In this document: positions 57,771-64,000 of the stretch, piece after piece
Position numbering within the stretch: the stretch's first letter is position 1
Layout of the letters: each line of letters opens with the position of its first letter
Source: a virus
IMG/VR virus record: IMGVR_UViG_3300044811_000031
Span: 23,792 to 87,791 of that record
Direction: 5' to 3' (one strand)
DNA length: 64,000 bases
Translations under genes and position numbers: made by a program
The notes under the pieces: model-generated
Told to the model about the DNA's origin: nothing
The model's input: only the letters and a program-made list of their open reading frames with translations
The model's database searches: none

Positions 57771-60026
57771 CTAATTCGAAGCCTTCGCCAGGGTGTCCTG
57801 CATCAGCTTGACCAGGGCATTGAGCCGGGTCATGCCGATCTTGGCGACCTCGCCCTTCATCTCCTGGAAGAGGGCCGACGCCTCCGGCCGCGTCGTCACG
57901 GACCGGGCGCGATCCTCATACGTGGGCTGCGCCGGGACGGGAGCGGGGGCAGGAGCTGTCGTACGCCCCGGGTTGGCCACCGGTGCCGGGGTGGGCCTGC
58001 TCGGCCGGGAGACGGCCGCCTGAGCCTTCTCCATGTCGACCACGGCGAGCAGCGTCTTGATGACCTCCTTGGTCAGCCCGGCGTCCTTGGCCTCCTGCCA
58101 GGCCGCGTTGCCCTCCTCCGGCGTTTTGACCGCGCGGAACTTCGCCTCCCACTGCGCCACGGTCGGCGGCCGGGTCACGGACGGGTGGCCCGTGGTCATC
58201 TGCGCGGCGGTCGGCCGGTCGAATGCCTCCGGCTCGGCATGCCGGATCGTGGCGGTCTCGTCGGACGTCATGTCCCCCAGCTCCTTGATGATCGCCGCTG
58301 CGGCGCCGGTCACGTCGGCCTTCGTCAGGGACAGCAGGGGCTCCGGCATCTTGGGGTCGCGGCCAGACCGGACAGCCGCGCACAGCTTGGCGTCCCGCCA
58401 TCCGGCGATCAGGTCGGCCGGGACGATGGAGCACCGAGCCTCGCCGTACGGCATGTGCATCACGATGCCGACGTCCTCACGCACGGGCTTGATGCCCTGC
58501 TCACTCAGCGGGCTCCATGCCCAGTGCGGCCGGTTCTGGTCGTCGTACACGACCGTGGCCACACCGTGCTCGTTGATGCCGTGAGCGTAGATCGACTCCT
58601 GGATCTGAATCTCCTGCCAGGCGTAGTCGAGCATGGCGCCGGACTTGACGTCGCCGATGACGTAGTCCCCGGCGTGGATCTGCACCCGGCGCCCCTCCAG
58701 GACGGTCTCCGGCTGGTCGCGGATGCACTCCAGCACCCGGTCGAACGTGCCGACGATGCCCTTGGCAAGCTCCAGCGTCAGCACGGACCGCTCAATGAGG
58801 TGCGGGACGGGACGGAACCCGGCGGCCTCCAGTGCGGCCAGGTAGACGGCGACGTCGGGCCGGTACTCGTCGGGGACGTCCTTGACAGTCTTGCGGCCGG
58901 ACTCGACCTCTTCGGTGTGCTTGTGGAGCTGGGTGCCCTTCTTGGCGCGGTCCTTGGATCCGGCGGCCAGCTTGGCCTGCTCCACGATGGAGTTGAGATC
59001 GTCCCGGCGCTCGCGGGCGACCTCGTACGCCACGCCGCCCTTGAGGATCCGCTTGACGTTCTCCATCAGGTCGGGGCGCCGGGCCAGCCCGAGAGCCGCC
59101 ATCCGGCTCTTCCACTGGTCCAGGGCGATCGAGTCGGCGATGGTCTCGGCGAAGGTCGTCGTCCGGGTCCACTTGGTCTTCTTGCCGGTGATGGGGTGGG
59201 GGCCCTCGTACCGGCCGTTCTTGACCGGCAGCTGGAGAGAGATGTGCTTCGGCCGCTCGGCCACGGCGGCGCGGGCCTCCGCGTCGGACTCGATCTCGTC
59301 CCCGCAGCAGTCCTGAGCCTCCCAGCCGCCATCTCCATCGGCCCGGATGACGTCCCCGGAGAGGAAGGAGGTGTAGCAGCCGGAGCAGTCCCCGTCGTAG
59401 GCGGAGTCGAACCACGGGCCCTTGCCGCCCTGCTCGGGCTCGGGGGTGGGGCTGCCCCCACCGAGGAAGTCGTCGGCTGCGGAGCGGGGGATCACGGTCA
59501 CCGTGGCACCGGCGCGGGCGGCCGTGCTCGGGTCGTCCGGCTCCTCCATGCCGCACACACAGAAGCTGCCGGAGTGGCCCTTGCCGTCGTCCCCGTACTC
59601 GAAGTCGTGGACGTGCTCCGGACCGTACAGGCTGTTCAGCTCAGCAGCCGCAGCCCGGGACCGGCCGTACTCCGCCTCGACCTCCTGCTCCAGGACCGGG
59701 CTGATGCCCTCGACCCCCAGCGGCCAGTCGGAGCCCCCGGGGCAGTTGGCCCGGCCGGACCGGTCCAGGTGGGTGCGGATCCGCTGGTTGGCGGTCAGCG
59801 GGTAGGGCATGCGGCACTCCTTGCAGAGCGCTCCTCCACCGTGGTGCTCGCCACCGGGCTCCCCCTCGTACGCACCCTTCGGGTGGCCGCCGGAGCCCGG
59901 GCACATCGGGTTCTCCGGAGTGATCTTCTTCCCGTTGGCGGCATGGGCCCGCAGCACGCCTCCGGCGACCAGACTCACGTCAGTCCGGGGGCACAGCGGG
60001 CAGGCCGCCTTCTTGGTCTCAGGCAT
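57771..60026 (-). CDS. RecB/Cas4-like exonuclease with N-terminal zinc ribbons
   Basis: 751 residues. N-terminal 250 residues contain several Cys sets (CPLCPRTD, LCKECRMPY, FCVCGME, DCSGCYTS, CC). The nuclease core follows: KGTQLHKHTEE, IERSVLTLELAKGIVGTFDRVLE (Asp of motif II), YVIGDVKSGAMLDYAWQEIQIQESIYA (D-x-K and QxxxY motifs) of the PD-(D/E)xK RecB/Cas4 superfamily. C-terminal 150 residues Ala/Pro-rich. Also carries AADDFLGGG, shared with the SSB-like protein. Likely recombination or host-DNA-degradation nuclease. Confidence 0.8.
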   Translation of the reverse strand: MPETKKAACPLCPRTDVSLVAGGVLRAHAANGKKITPENPMCPGSGGHPKGAYEGEPGGEHHGGGALCKECRMPYPLTANQRIRTHLDRSGRANCPGGSDWPLGVEGISPVLEQEVEAEYGRSRAAAAELNSLYGPEHVHDFEYGDDGKGHSGSFCVCGMEEPDDPSTAARAGATVTVIPRSAADDFLGGGSPTPEPEQGGKGPWFDSAYDGDCSGCYTSFLSGDVIRADGDGGWEAQDCCGDEIESDAEARAAVAERPKHISLQLPVKNGRYEGPHPITGKKTKWTRTTTFAETIADSIALDQWKSRMAALGLARRPDLMENVKRILKGGVAYEVARERRDDLNSIVEQAKLAAGSKDRAKKGTQLHKHTEEVESGRKTVKDVPDEYRPDVAVYLAALEAAGFRPVPHLIERSVLTLELAKGIVGTFDRVLECIRDQPETVLEGRRVQIHAGDYVIGDVKSGAMLDYAWQEIQIQESIYAHGINEHGVATVVYDDQNRPHWAWSPLSEQGIKPVREDVGIVMHMPYGEARCSIVPADLIAGWRDAKLCAAVRSGRDPKMPEPLLSLTKADVTGAAAAIIKELGDMTSDETATIRHAEPEAFDRPTAAQMTTGHPSVTRPPTVAQWEAKFRAVKTPEEGNAAWQEAKDAGLTKEVIKTLLAVVDMEKAQAAVSRPSRPTPAPVANPGRTTAPAPAPVPAQPTYEDRARSVTTRPEASALFQEMKGEVAKIGMTRLNALVKLMQDTLAKASN

Positions 60027-60438
60027 TCGTAAGCTCCTCGATCTGTACGGGCGGGAGGTCCCAGCACGGGTGGTCTCCCACTGCGGCAGCGGTCAGCGAC
60101 CACTGGGTGAAGCGGTACGGCTGCCCGGGGCCGGTCTCCCATGAGCCGTAGCTCAGGTCGATCTCCAGCCACGCCTGGCCCAGGGCCAGCCGCTCGACGT
60201 AGGGGGCGGCCTCGATGCCGGTGAACATCCGGCCGAATACGATCAGCCGACGGTCCACGACGGCGGCCGACTCGATCACGCCGATCTGCGGCCGGTGGAA
60301 GCCGTTGCCCTCCCACCGCCCGAACACCGGCAGGGGGTACGGGCGGTGGTCCAGGACGTCCTGATCCTCCAGCACCCGGCCATCGTTGGTCGGCACGCCG
60401 ATGCGGCCGACGATGGCGATGAAGACGATCCGTTTCAC
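60019..60438 (-). CDS. Hypothetical beta-rich protein
   Basis: 139 residues from GTG 60438. KRIVFIAIVGRIGVPT, VVDRRLIVFGRMFTGIEAAP, LALGQAWLEIDLSYGSWETGPG, RFTQWSLTAAAVGD. No motif recognised. Operon member between nuclease and zinc-ribbon gene. Confidence 0.6.
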   Translation of the reverse strand: MKRIVFIAIVGRIGVPTNDGRVLEDQDVLDHRPYPLPVFGRWEGNGFHRPQIGVIESAAVVDRRLIVFGRMFTGIEAAPYVERLALGQAWLEIDLSYGSWETGPGQPYRFTQWSLTAAAVGDHPCWDLPPVQIEELTNA

Positions 60439-60824
60439 TACGCCTCGTCTTCCATGCGGCTGAAGATCCAGTCGTTGCCACCGGCGACGACGCGGTACCG
60501 GCCGACCGGCCCGAGAGGGTGGTCCTGGCCCTCCAGGTAGGTGTGCAGAGCGCACCCGAACAGCGTGCCGTCGAGCCGCTCGATCAGCGGGTGCTGGATG
60601 CTGAAGGCGTCCGGGTCGAGCTGCACGAGGTGGGCGGTCTCACCGGCCCGGTCGAGCAGCACGGCGGGAGCCTCCGGCCAGGGGCAGTCCATCTGGACGC
60701 ACACCAGGCGGCCACCGGTGGACACCTGGACGGTCGGGTTGCCGCAGGCCGGGCAGTACCCGGCGACGTCGCGGTCGTGGACGCTGCGCCGGGGGGTGGT
60801 GGCCTTCTTCTTCGCGGGGGTCAT
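60438..60824 (-). CDS. Zinc-ribbon protein of the replication region
   Basis: 128 residues from ATG 60824. Basic start (TPAKKKATTPRRS), GYCPACGNPTV ... LVCVQMDCPWPEAPAVLLD four-Cys ribbon, then AHLVQLDPDAFSIQHPLIERLDGTLFGCALHTYL. Similar short proteins occur in many Streptomyces phages and are annotated only as domains of unknown function. Confidence 0.65.
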   Translation of the reverse strand: MTPAKKKATTPRRSVHDRDVAGYCPACGNPTVQVSTGGRLVCVQMDCPWPEAPAVLLDRAGETAHLVQLDPDAFSIQHPLIERLDGTLFGCALHTYLEGQDHPLGPVGRYRVVAGGNDWIFSRMEDEA

Positions 60825-62485
60825 GTCTGGATGCTCCTCATCCTCGGGTCGAGCCTGCGGGTGGCGAAGACGATACCGATCGCGTCGGACACTTCGCCCT
60901 TGGTAGCGGGGCCGTCGATGGTGATGCCGATCGACCGGGCCTTGCTGATCTGGAGGGGGCTGGCGGGCTCCTTGCGCCACCGCTTCTTCTTCATCGTCAG
61001 GACGCCCGCCCCGGCCTCCGTCTCCGCCCACGCCATGGCCATGCCGAGGGGGAGGGTGCGGTGCAGAACCTGCCAGGCGGTGCCGTTGGCCGGGGCGAAG
61101 CCAACTGCCCAGGTGCCCTCGCGGTCCGGCCAGATGAAGACCTCTCCGTCCCCCCGGCCGATGAACATCACCCCACCGCGCGTGCGCAGCCAGGAGACCC
61201 CAGAGGCCGCGAACAGGTCGACGTCCCGGTACTTGAGGTCGAACAGCAGGTGGTCGGCGGACAGGGTCGTCTCGTCCCGCTCCTGCTGGCGGACGTACGC
61301 CTGCGACAGGGACTCGCCGGGCTCCGGCTCCACGTGCAGGCCGGGCTCCAGATCCACCAGCGTGCTGATCACACCGCCCTGGCCGACGACGTTGAGCACG
61401 AGAGCGTCGGCCTTGCCGGGCCAGGTGCGCAGCACCCGGCCGACCATCTGGATGTACAGCGGGGCGCTCTTGGTCGGCCGGGCGATGACCGCGCAGTCCG
61501 CCCATGGGAAGTCGGCTCCCTCGGTCAGCACCATGCAGTTGACGATGGCCTGGTACTCGCCGGTGCGGAACCGCTCGTAGATCAGCCGTCGCTCCTCCCG
61601 GGTGGTGTTGCCCTCGACCACGTCGCAGGTGATGCCGATGCGGTCCAGCTCGGCCGCCGTCAGGTAGGCGGTCGCCACGTCGGGGGTGAAGACGATATGC
61701 CGCCGATCGGCGGCGTGCTGGTGGATGGCGAAGGCGATGGCGTGAGGGCCGTCGACCGCCATCAGGGCGTCCCCGAGGGACTTGGCCTGGTAGTCGCCCC
61801 CGGACGTCTTTACGGCGCTCAGATCCAGCTCCAGGTCCACCGTGCGGGCGGACACGTCGGTCAGGAAGCCGTTGGCGATCATCCACAGGGTGGTCTTGGT
61901 GTAGACGACGTCGTCCCACACGTCACCGAGGCCCACCTCGTCACCCCGGGCCAGGGTGGCGGTGAAGCCCACGGCCCGGGTTCCGCCCCACTCGTCGTCG
62001 TCCATCCAGTCGAAGCAGCCGAGGGACGTCATGATCTTCATGTAGCTCGGGGCGGCGGCATGGTGGCACTCGTCCACGATGACCAGGCCGATCCCGGGGC
62101 CACCGGTCTGGGACCGGACCAGGGCGGCCAGCCGGTTCTCCCGGGCGAGGGTCTGCACCGATGCCACGATCACATCGGCGTCGACCTCGTTGTCGGCCGC
62201 CTTGACCTTGCCGATCTCCAGATCGGGGGCGATCGTCCGCAGCTTGGCGATGGCCTGGTCGGCCAGTTCGTCCCGGTGGACGAGGACGACCACCCGGTGC
62301 GGGTCGCCCATCATCCGGTGGACCTGGACGAAGTCCCGGATCAGCGAGGCGAAGATCACTGTCTTCCCGGCACCGGTGGGCAGCACGACCGCCGGGCGCT
62401 GCATGCCCGACGGCCACGCCCCCCAGACCGCGCTGATGCACTCGGTCTGGTACGGCCGGAGGGTGATCTCCTCGTGCCTGATCAT
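60821..62485 (-). CDS. Superfamily 2 DNA/RNA helicase
   Basis: 554 residues. Q-motif-like LRPYQTECI, Walker A LPTGAGKTV (about 37-45), DECHH (motif II, about 140), GFTATL (motif III), TEGADFPWADCAVIARPT (motif V) and YIQMVGRVLR (motif VI), in type III restriction/UvrB-like order. C-terminal 150 residues are unique (RGGVMFIGRGDGEVFIWPDREG). A replication or recombination helicase. Confidence 0.9.
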   Translation of the reverse strand: MIRHEEITLRPYQTECISAVWGAWPSGMQRPAVVLPTGAGKTVIFASLIRDFVQVHRMMGDPHRVVVLVHRDELADQAIAKLRTIAPDLEIGKVKAADNEVDADVIVASVQTLARENRLAALVRSQTGGPGIGLVIVDECHHAAAPSYMKIMTSLGCFDWMDDDEWGGTRAVGFTATLARGDEVGLGDVWDDVVYTKTTLWMIANGFLTDVSARTVDLELDLSAVKTSGGDYQAKSLGDALMAVDGPHAIAFAIHQHAADRRHIVFTPDVATAYLTAAELDRIGITCDVVEGNTTREERRLIYERFRTGEYQAIVNCMVLTEGADFPWADCAVIARPTKSAPLYIQMVGRVLRTWPGKADALVLNVVGQGGVISTLVDLEPGLHVEPEPGESLSQAYVRQQERDETTLSADHLLFDLKYRDVDLFAASGVSWLRTRGGVMFIGRGDGEVFIWPDREGTWAVGFAPANGTAWQVLHRTLPLGMAMAWAETEAGAGVLTMKKKRWRKEPASPLQISKARSIGITIDGPATKGEVSDAIGIVFATRRLDPRMRSIQT

Positions 62486-62847
62486 CAGCTCTCCTCCATC
62501 CCGAGCAGGTCCATCACGTCGACCGGCGGCGCCTCATGCTCCGGCCGGGCCCCGAACCTGAGCCACCGCCACTGCACCGGGAGCCACGCCAGCCTGAGGT
62601 CCATAGCGACCAGGGCCCGGTGCTGACCGTCGTCCATCAGGACGGCCGGACTGTCAGGAGCCAGGGCCAGCCGGAGCGGCGTACGGACGCCCTGGAGCCC
62701 GATCACCCGGCGCAGGTCGTCCAGCCGCTCCCGCTCGGTGTCGTTCCGCACGGAGTCCCGGCGGCACTCGTCCCAGGTGGCGTACCGGCCGGGGGACACC
62801 AGGCCCGAGGTCAGTGACGTGAGCGGCAGACGGCCGGTCCAGATCAT
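62485..62847 (-). CDS. ParB-fold-like small protein
   Basis: 120 residues. The C-terminal half VLMDDGQHRALVAMDLRLAWLPVQ carries the ParB-type DGxHR..A motif; N-terminal half helical and charged. Too short for a full ParB with HTH. Coupled TGATG to the helicase. Third ParB-like protein in the region. Confidence 0.6.
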   Translation of the reverse strand: MIWTGRLPLTSLTSGLVSPGRYATWDECRRDSVRNDTERERLDDLRRVIGLQGVRTPLRLALAPDSPAVLMDDGQHRALVAMDLRLAWLPVQWRWLRFGARPEHEAPPVDVMDLLGMEES

Positions 62848-63356
62848 CAGCCCTCCTCAGGCAGGGTCAGATCCACGATCATGGGCTTGGCGATGATCTC
62901 GGGACGGTTGGTCCGCAGGGACTTGACCTCATCGAAGTTGAGTCCCCGGCGGCGCCCCGTCGCGGCGTACAGCCCGTCGGTCTCCCGCTCCAGCTCCTCC
63001 GCCAGACGGCAATCGATGATCTCCATCCACTTCACCGCGACGGCGGCCACCTGACCCAGCTCCCGACGGAGCTGCTCGGGGTCACCATGGACGGCCTGCG
63101 CCAGGGCCTCGAACACCTCCTCCAGGAGCACGACGGTCATGTTGCGGGGGTCGCCCCGGCCAGCCTTCCATTCGTCCTTCAGGTGGTCGCACCGGGCCTT
63201 GAGCATGATCTCCAGCACGGCATAGCTCCGGCCGAGGATCAGGGTGCCGTCGTCCGTGCCGTCGTTGTCGGCGAGGTGCTGGCGGCCCCACAGCTCCACC
63301 TGGCGCTCGCGCTCGGCCGCGACCTCGCTCAGGATCATGTCGGTGTGCGCACTCAT
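62847..63356 (-). CDS. MazG-like nucleotide pyrophosphohydrolase
   Basis: 169 residues from ATG 63356. EVAAERERQVELWGRQH, VVLLEEVFEALAQAVHGDPEQLRRELGQVAAVAVKWMEIID: the ExxE ... ELxQxAAVxxxWxE arrangement of the phage MazG-like/all-alpha NTP pyrophosphatase family. Would cleave dNTPs, (p)ppGpp or modified nucleotides to favour phage replication. Confidence 0.7.
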   Translation of the reverse strand: MSAHTDMILSEVAAERERQVELWGRQHLADNDGTDDGTLILGRSYAVLEIMLKARCDHLKDEWKAGRGDPRNMTVVLLEEVFEALAQAVHGDPEQLRRELGQVAAVAVKWMEIIDCRLAEELERETDGLYAATGRRRGLNFDEVKSLRTNRPEIIAKPMIVDLTLPEEG

Positions 63357-63565
63357 CAGACCCTCCCCATCCGGAGCAGCTCGCGCCAGCAGGTTCCGCA
63401 GTACCACATACCGGCCAGCCGGTAGCGGTCGGACTTCAGGGCCACGCCCTGGCAGCGCTGGCAGGTGGCCGGAGCGCGCACCGCACGGACCCGGTTGACG
63501 ACGGTGTAGCCGGTGGCGAAGCCGATCGCTGCTGCGATGAAGCACGCCACCAGAACGATCACCAT
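63356..63565 (-). CDS. Membrane-anchored zinc-ribbon protein
   Basis: 69 residues. N-terminal span MVIVLVACFIAAAIGFATGY, then CQRCQGVALKSDRYRLAGMWYCGTC forming a four-Cys ribbon. Overlaps both neighbours. Unknown role. Confidence 0.6.
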   Translation of the reverse strand: MVIVLVACFIAAAIGFATGYTVVNRVRAVRAPATCQRCQGVALKSDRYRLAGMWYCGTCWRELLRMGRV

Positions 63566-63876
63566 GCCCGGCCTTCCGTGAAGCCGGTGCACAGGGCACG
63601 CAGCTCGTCCTCGCAGGGGGTGCAGAGCAGGGTGTGGGGCTTGCCGGTCCACAGGGCCTGGCGGAAGGTCCAGTCGTTGCAGCTGGCGCAACGGGGGCCC
63701 CGGGCGGCGACGGCGGCGAGCGTCGCGGGCCAGTTGGTGCTCTGGACCGACGGGACGGTCTGGCCGTCGTGGCTGTGGATGCGCAGGCACCGCAGGACGT
63801 CGTGCTCGGAGGCGTCCTCGCTGTCGCAGCCGTACTCGTTCAGCGCGGTGGCGTAGGCGAACTCTCCGGGGGTCAC
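63559..63876 (-). CDS. Hypothetical protein with two CxxC pairs
   Basis: 105 residues from GTG 63876, chosen because it overlaps the stop of the small gene before it (GTGA); GTG 63903 is an alternative with no ribosome site. CASCNDWTFRQALWTGKPHTLLCTPCEDEL forms a zinc ribbon near the C-terminus. Unknown. Confidence 0.55.
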   Translation of the reverse strand: MTPGEFAYATALNEYGCDSEDASEHDVLRCLRIHSHDGQTVPSVQSTNWPATLAAVAARGPRCASCNDWTFRQALWTGKPHTLLCTPCEDELRALCTGFTEGRAW

Positions 63877-63944
63877 CGGGACCACGGCCGGGGACAGGTG
63901 CACGGGCGGTCAGGCCACGTGCAGACGGGCTGGTTGCTGATCAT
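63873..63944 (-). CDS. 23-residue Cys-containing microprotein
   Basis: MISNQPVCTWPDRPCTCPRP then WSR. GGGAGATC lies right before the ATG and the stop is overlapped by the next GTG. Three cysteines in CTW..PCTCP. Upstream on the - strand TATCAT (63975-63980) may be a -10 element cut by the window edge. Confidence 0.45.
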   Translation of the reverse strand: MISNQPVCTWPDRPCTCPRPWSR

Positions 63945-64000
63945 GATCTCCCTCTCTCCTGGTTTCCGTTGTGCCCTACGATGATACCCCGCGCTTACCC

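Noticed and set aside
57764-57778. Fifth copy of the AT-rich motif (GGTTTAGCTAATTCG)
   Set aside because: Only partial match, opposite orientation, and it overlaps the stop codon of the exonuclease gene.
1-64000. Integrase, attachment site or immunity repressor indicating a temperate life style
   Set aside because: No tyrosine or serine recombinase, and no convincing lysogeny repressor, was seen; life style cannot be decided from this window.

Overview
The window is a contiguous piece of a high-GC (roughly two-thirds G+C) tailed bacteriophage with a siphovirus-type structural module, almost certainly infecting a Streptomyces or related mycelial actinomycete. Reasons: one head-to-tail operon with HK97-fold capsid genes, a frameshifted tail assembly chaperone and a long tape measure; dense overlapping genes (ATGA, GTGA, TGATG); frequent GTG starts; and actinobacterial families (WhiB, DUF397, plasmid TraB/Spd-like proteins). 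No integrase, terminase, portal or DNA polymerase is visible. Terminase and portal are presumably left of the window, and more replication genes right of it.

Layout. 1-26035 (+ strand) is the late region: ADP-ribosyltransferase fragment, capsid protease, major capsid protein, a second HK97-like protein, probable tail tube, repeat-rich and beta-helix fibre-like proteins, head-tail connectors, tail assembly chaperone pair, tape measure with a lytic transglycosylase domain, tail hub, three paralogous fibre-like proteins, lysis cassette with a two-domain endolysin, and a glycosyltransferase. Two HNH homing endonuclease genes are inserted here, one of them antisense.

25949-40290 (- strand) is a long run of small, mostly unknown genes with strong GGAGA-type ribosome sites, interspersed with tRNA and tRNA-like genes. 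Recognisable members are WhiB, HU, WYL and DUF932-type proteins, plus many zinc-ribbon microproteins. Its left-most genes 38813-39357 follow a 560-nt untranslated leader driven by a near-consensus promoter.

40294-45300 resembles a Streptomyces plasmid transfer module: a TraB/FtsK-like membrane DNA translocase, an Spd-like multi-span membrane protein, small accessory proteins, an array of helically phased CTGACA/TGTCAG sites, and about 50 copies of a GGACA/TGTCC word spread through coding and non-coding DNA. 45369-50526 is a sugar/glycan cassette (three or four glycosyltransferases, a methyltransferase, a nucleotide-sugar epimerase). 50555-53199 holds an NlpC/P60-like hydrolase and a secreted GH16-like glycanase. 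53457-63944 is the replication/recombination side: three ParB-like proteins, a ribbon-helix-helix repressor, a divergent RuvC-like resolvase, an SSB-like protein, DUF397, a RecB/Cas4-like exonuclease, an SF2 helicase and a MazG-like pyrophosphohydrolase.

Non-coding structure is unusually rich. A conserved intergenic element of about 210 bp occurs three times. A 15-bp AT-rich motif occurs four times next to strong hairpins. A hairpin spacer occurs three times. Two tRNA-like genes carry grossly extended anticodon arms. All functional assignments come from reading the translations; no database search was possible.
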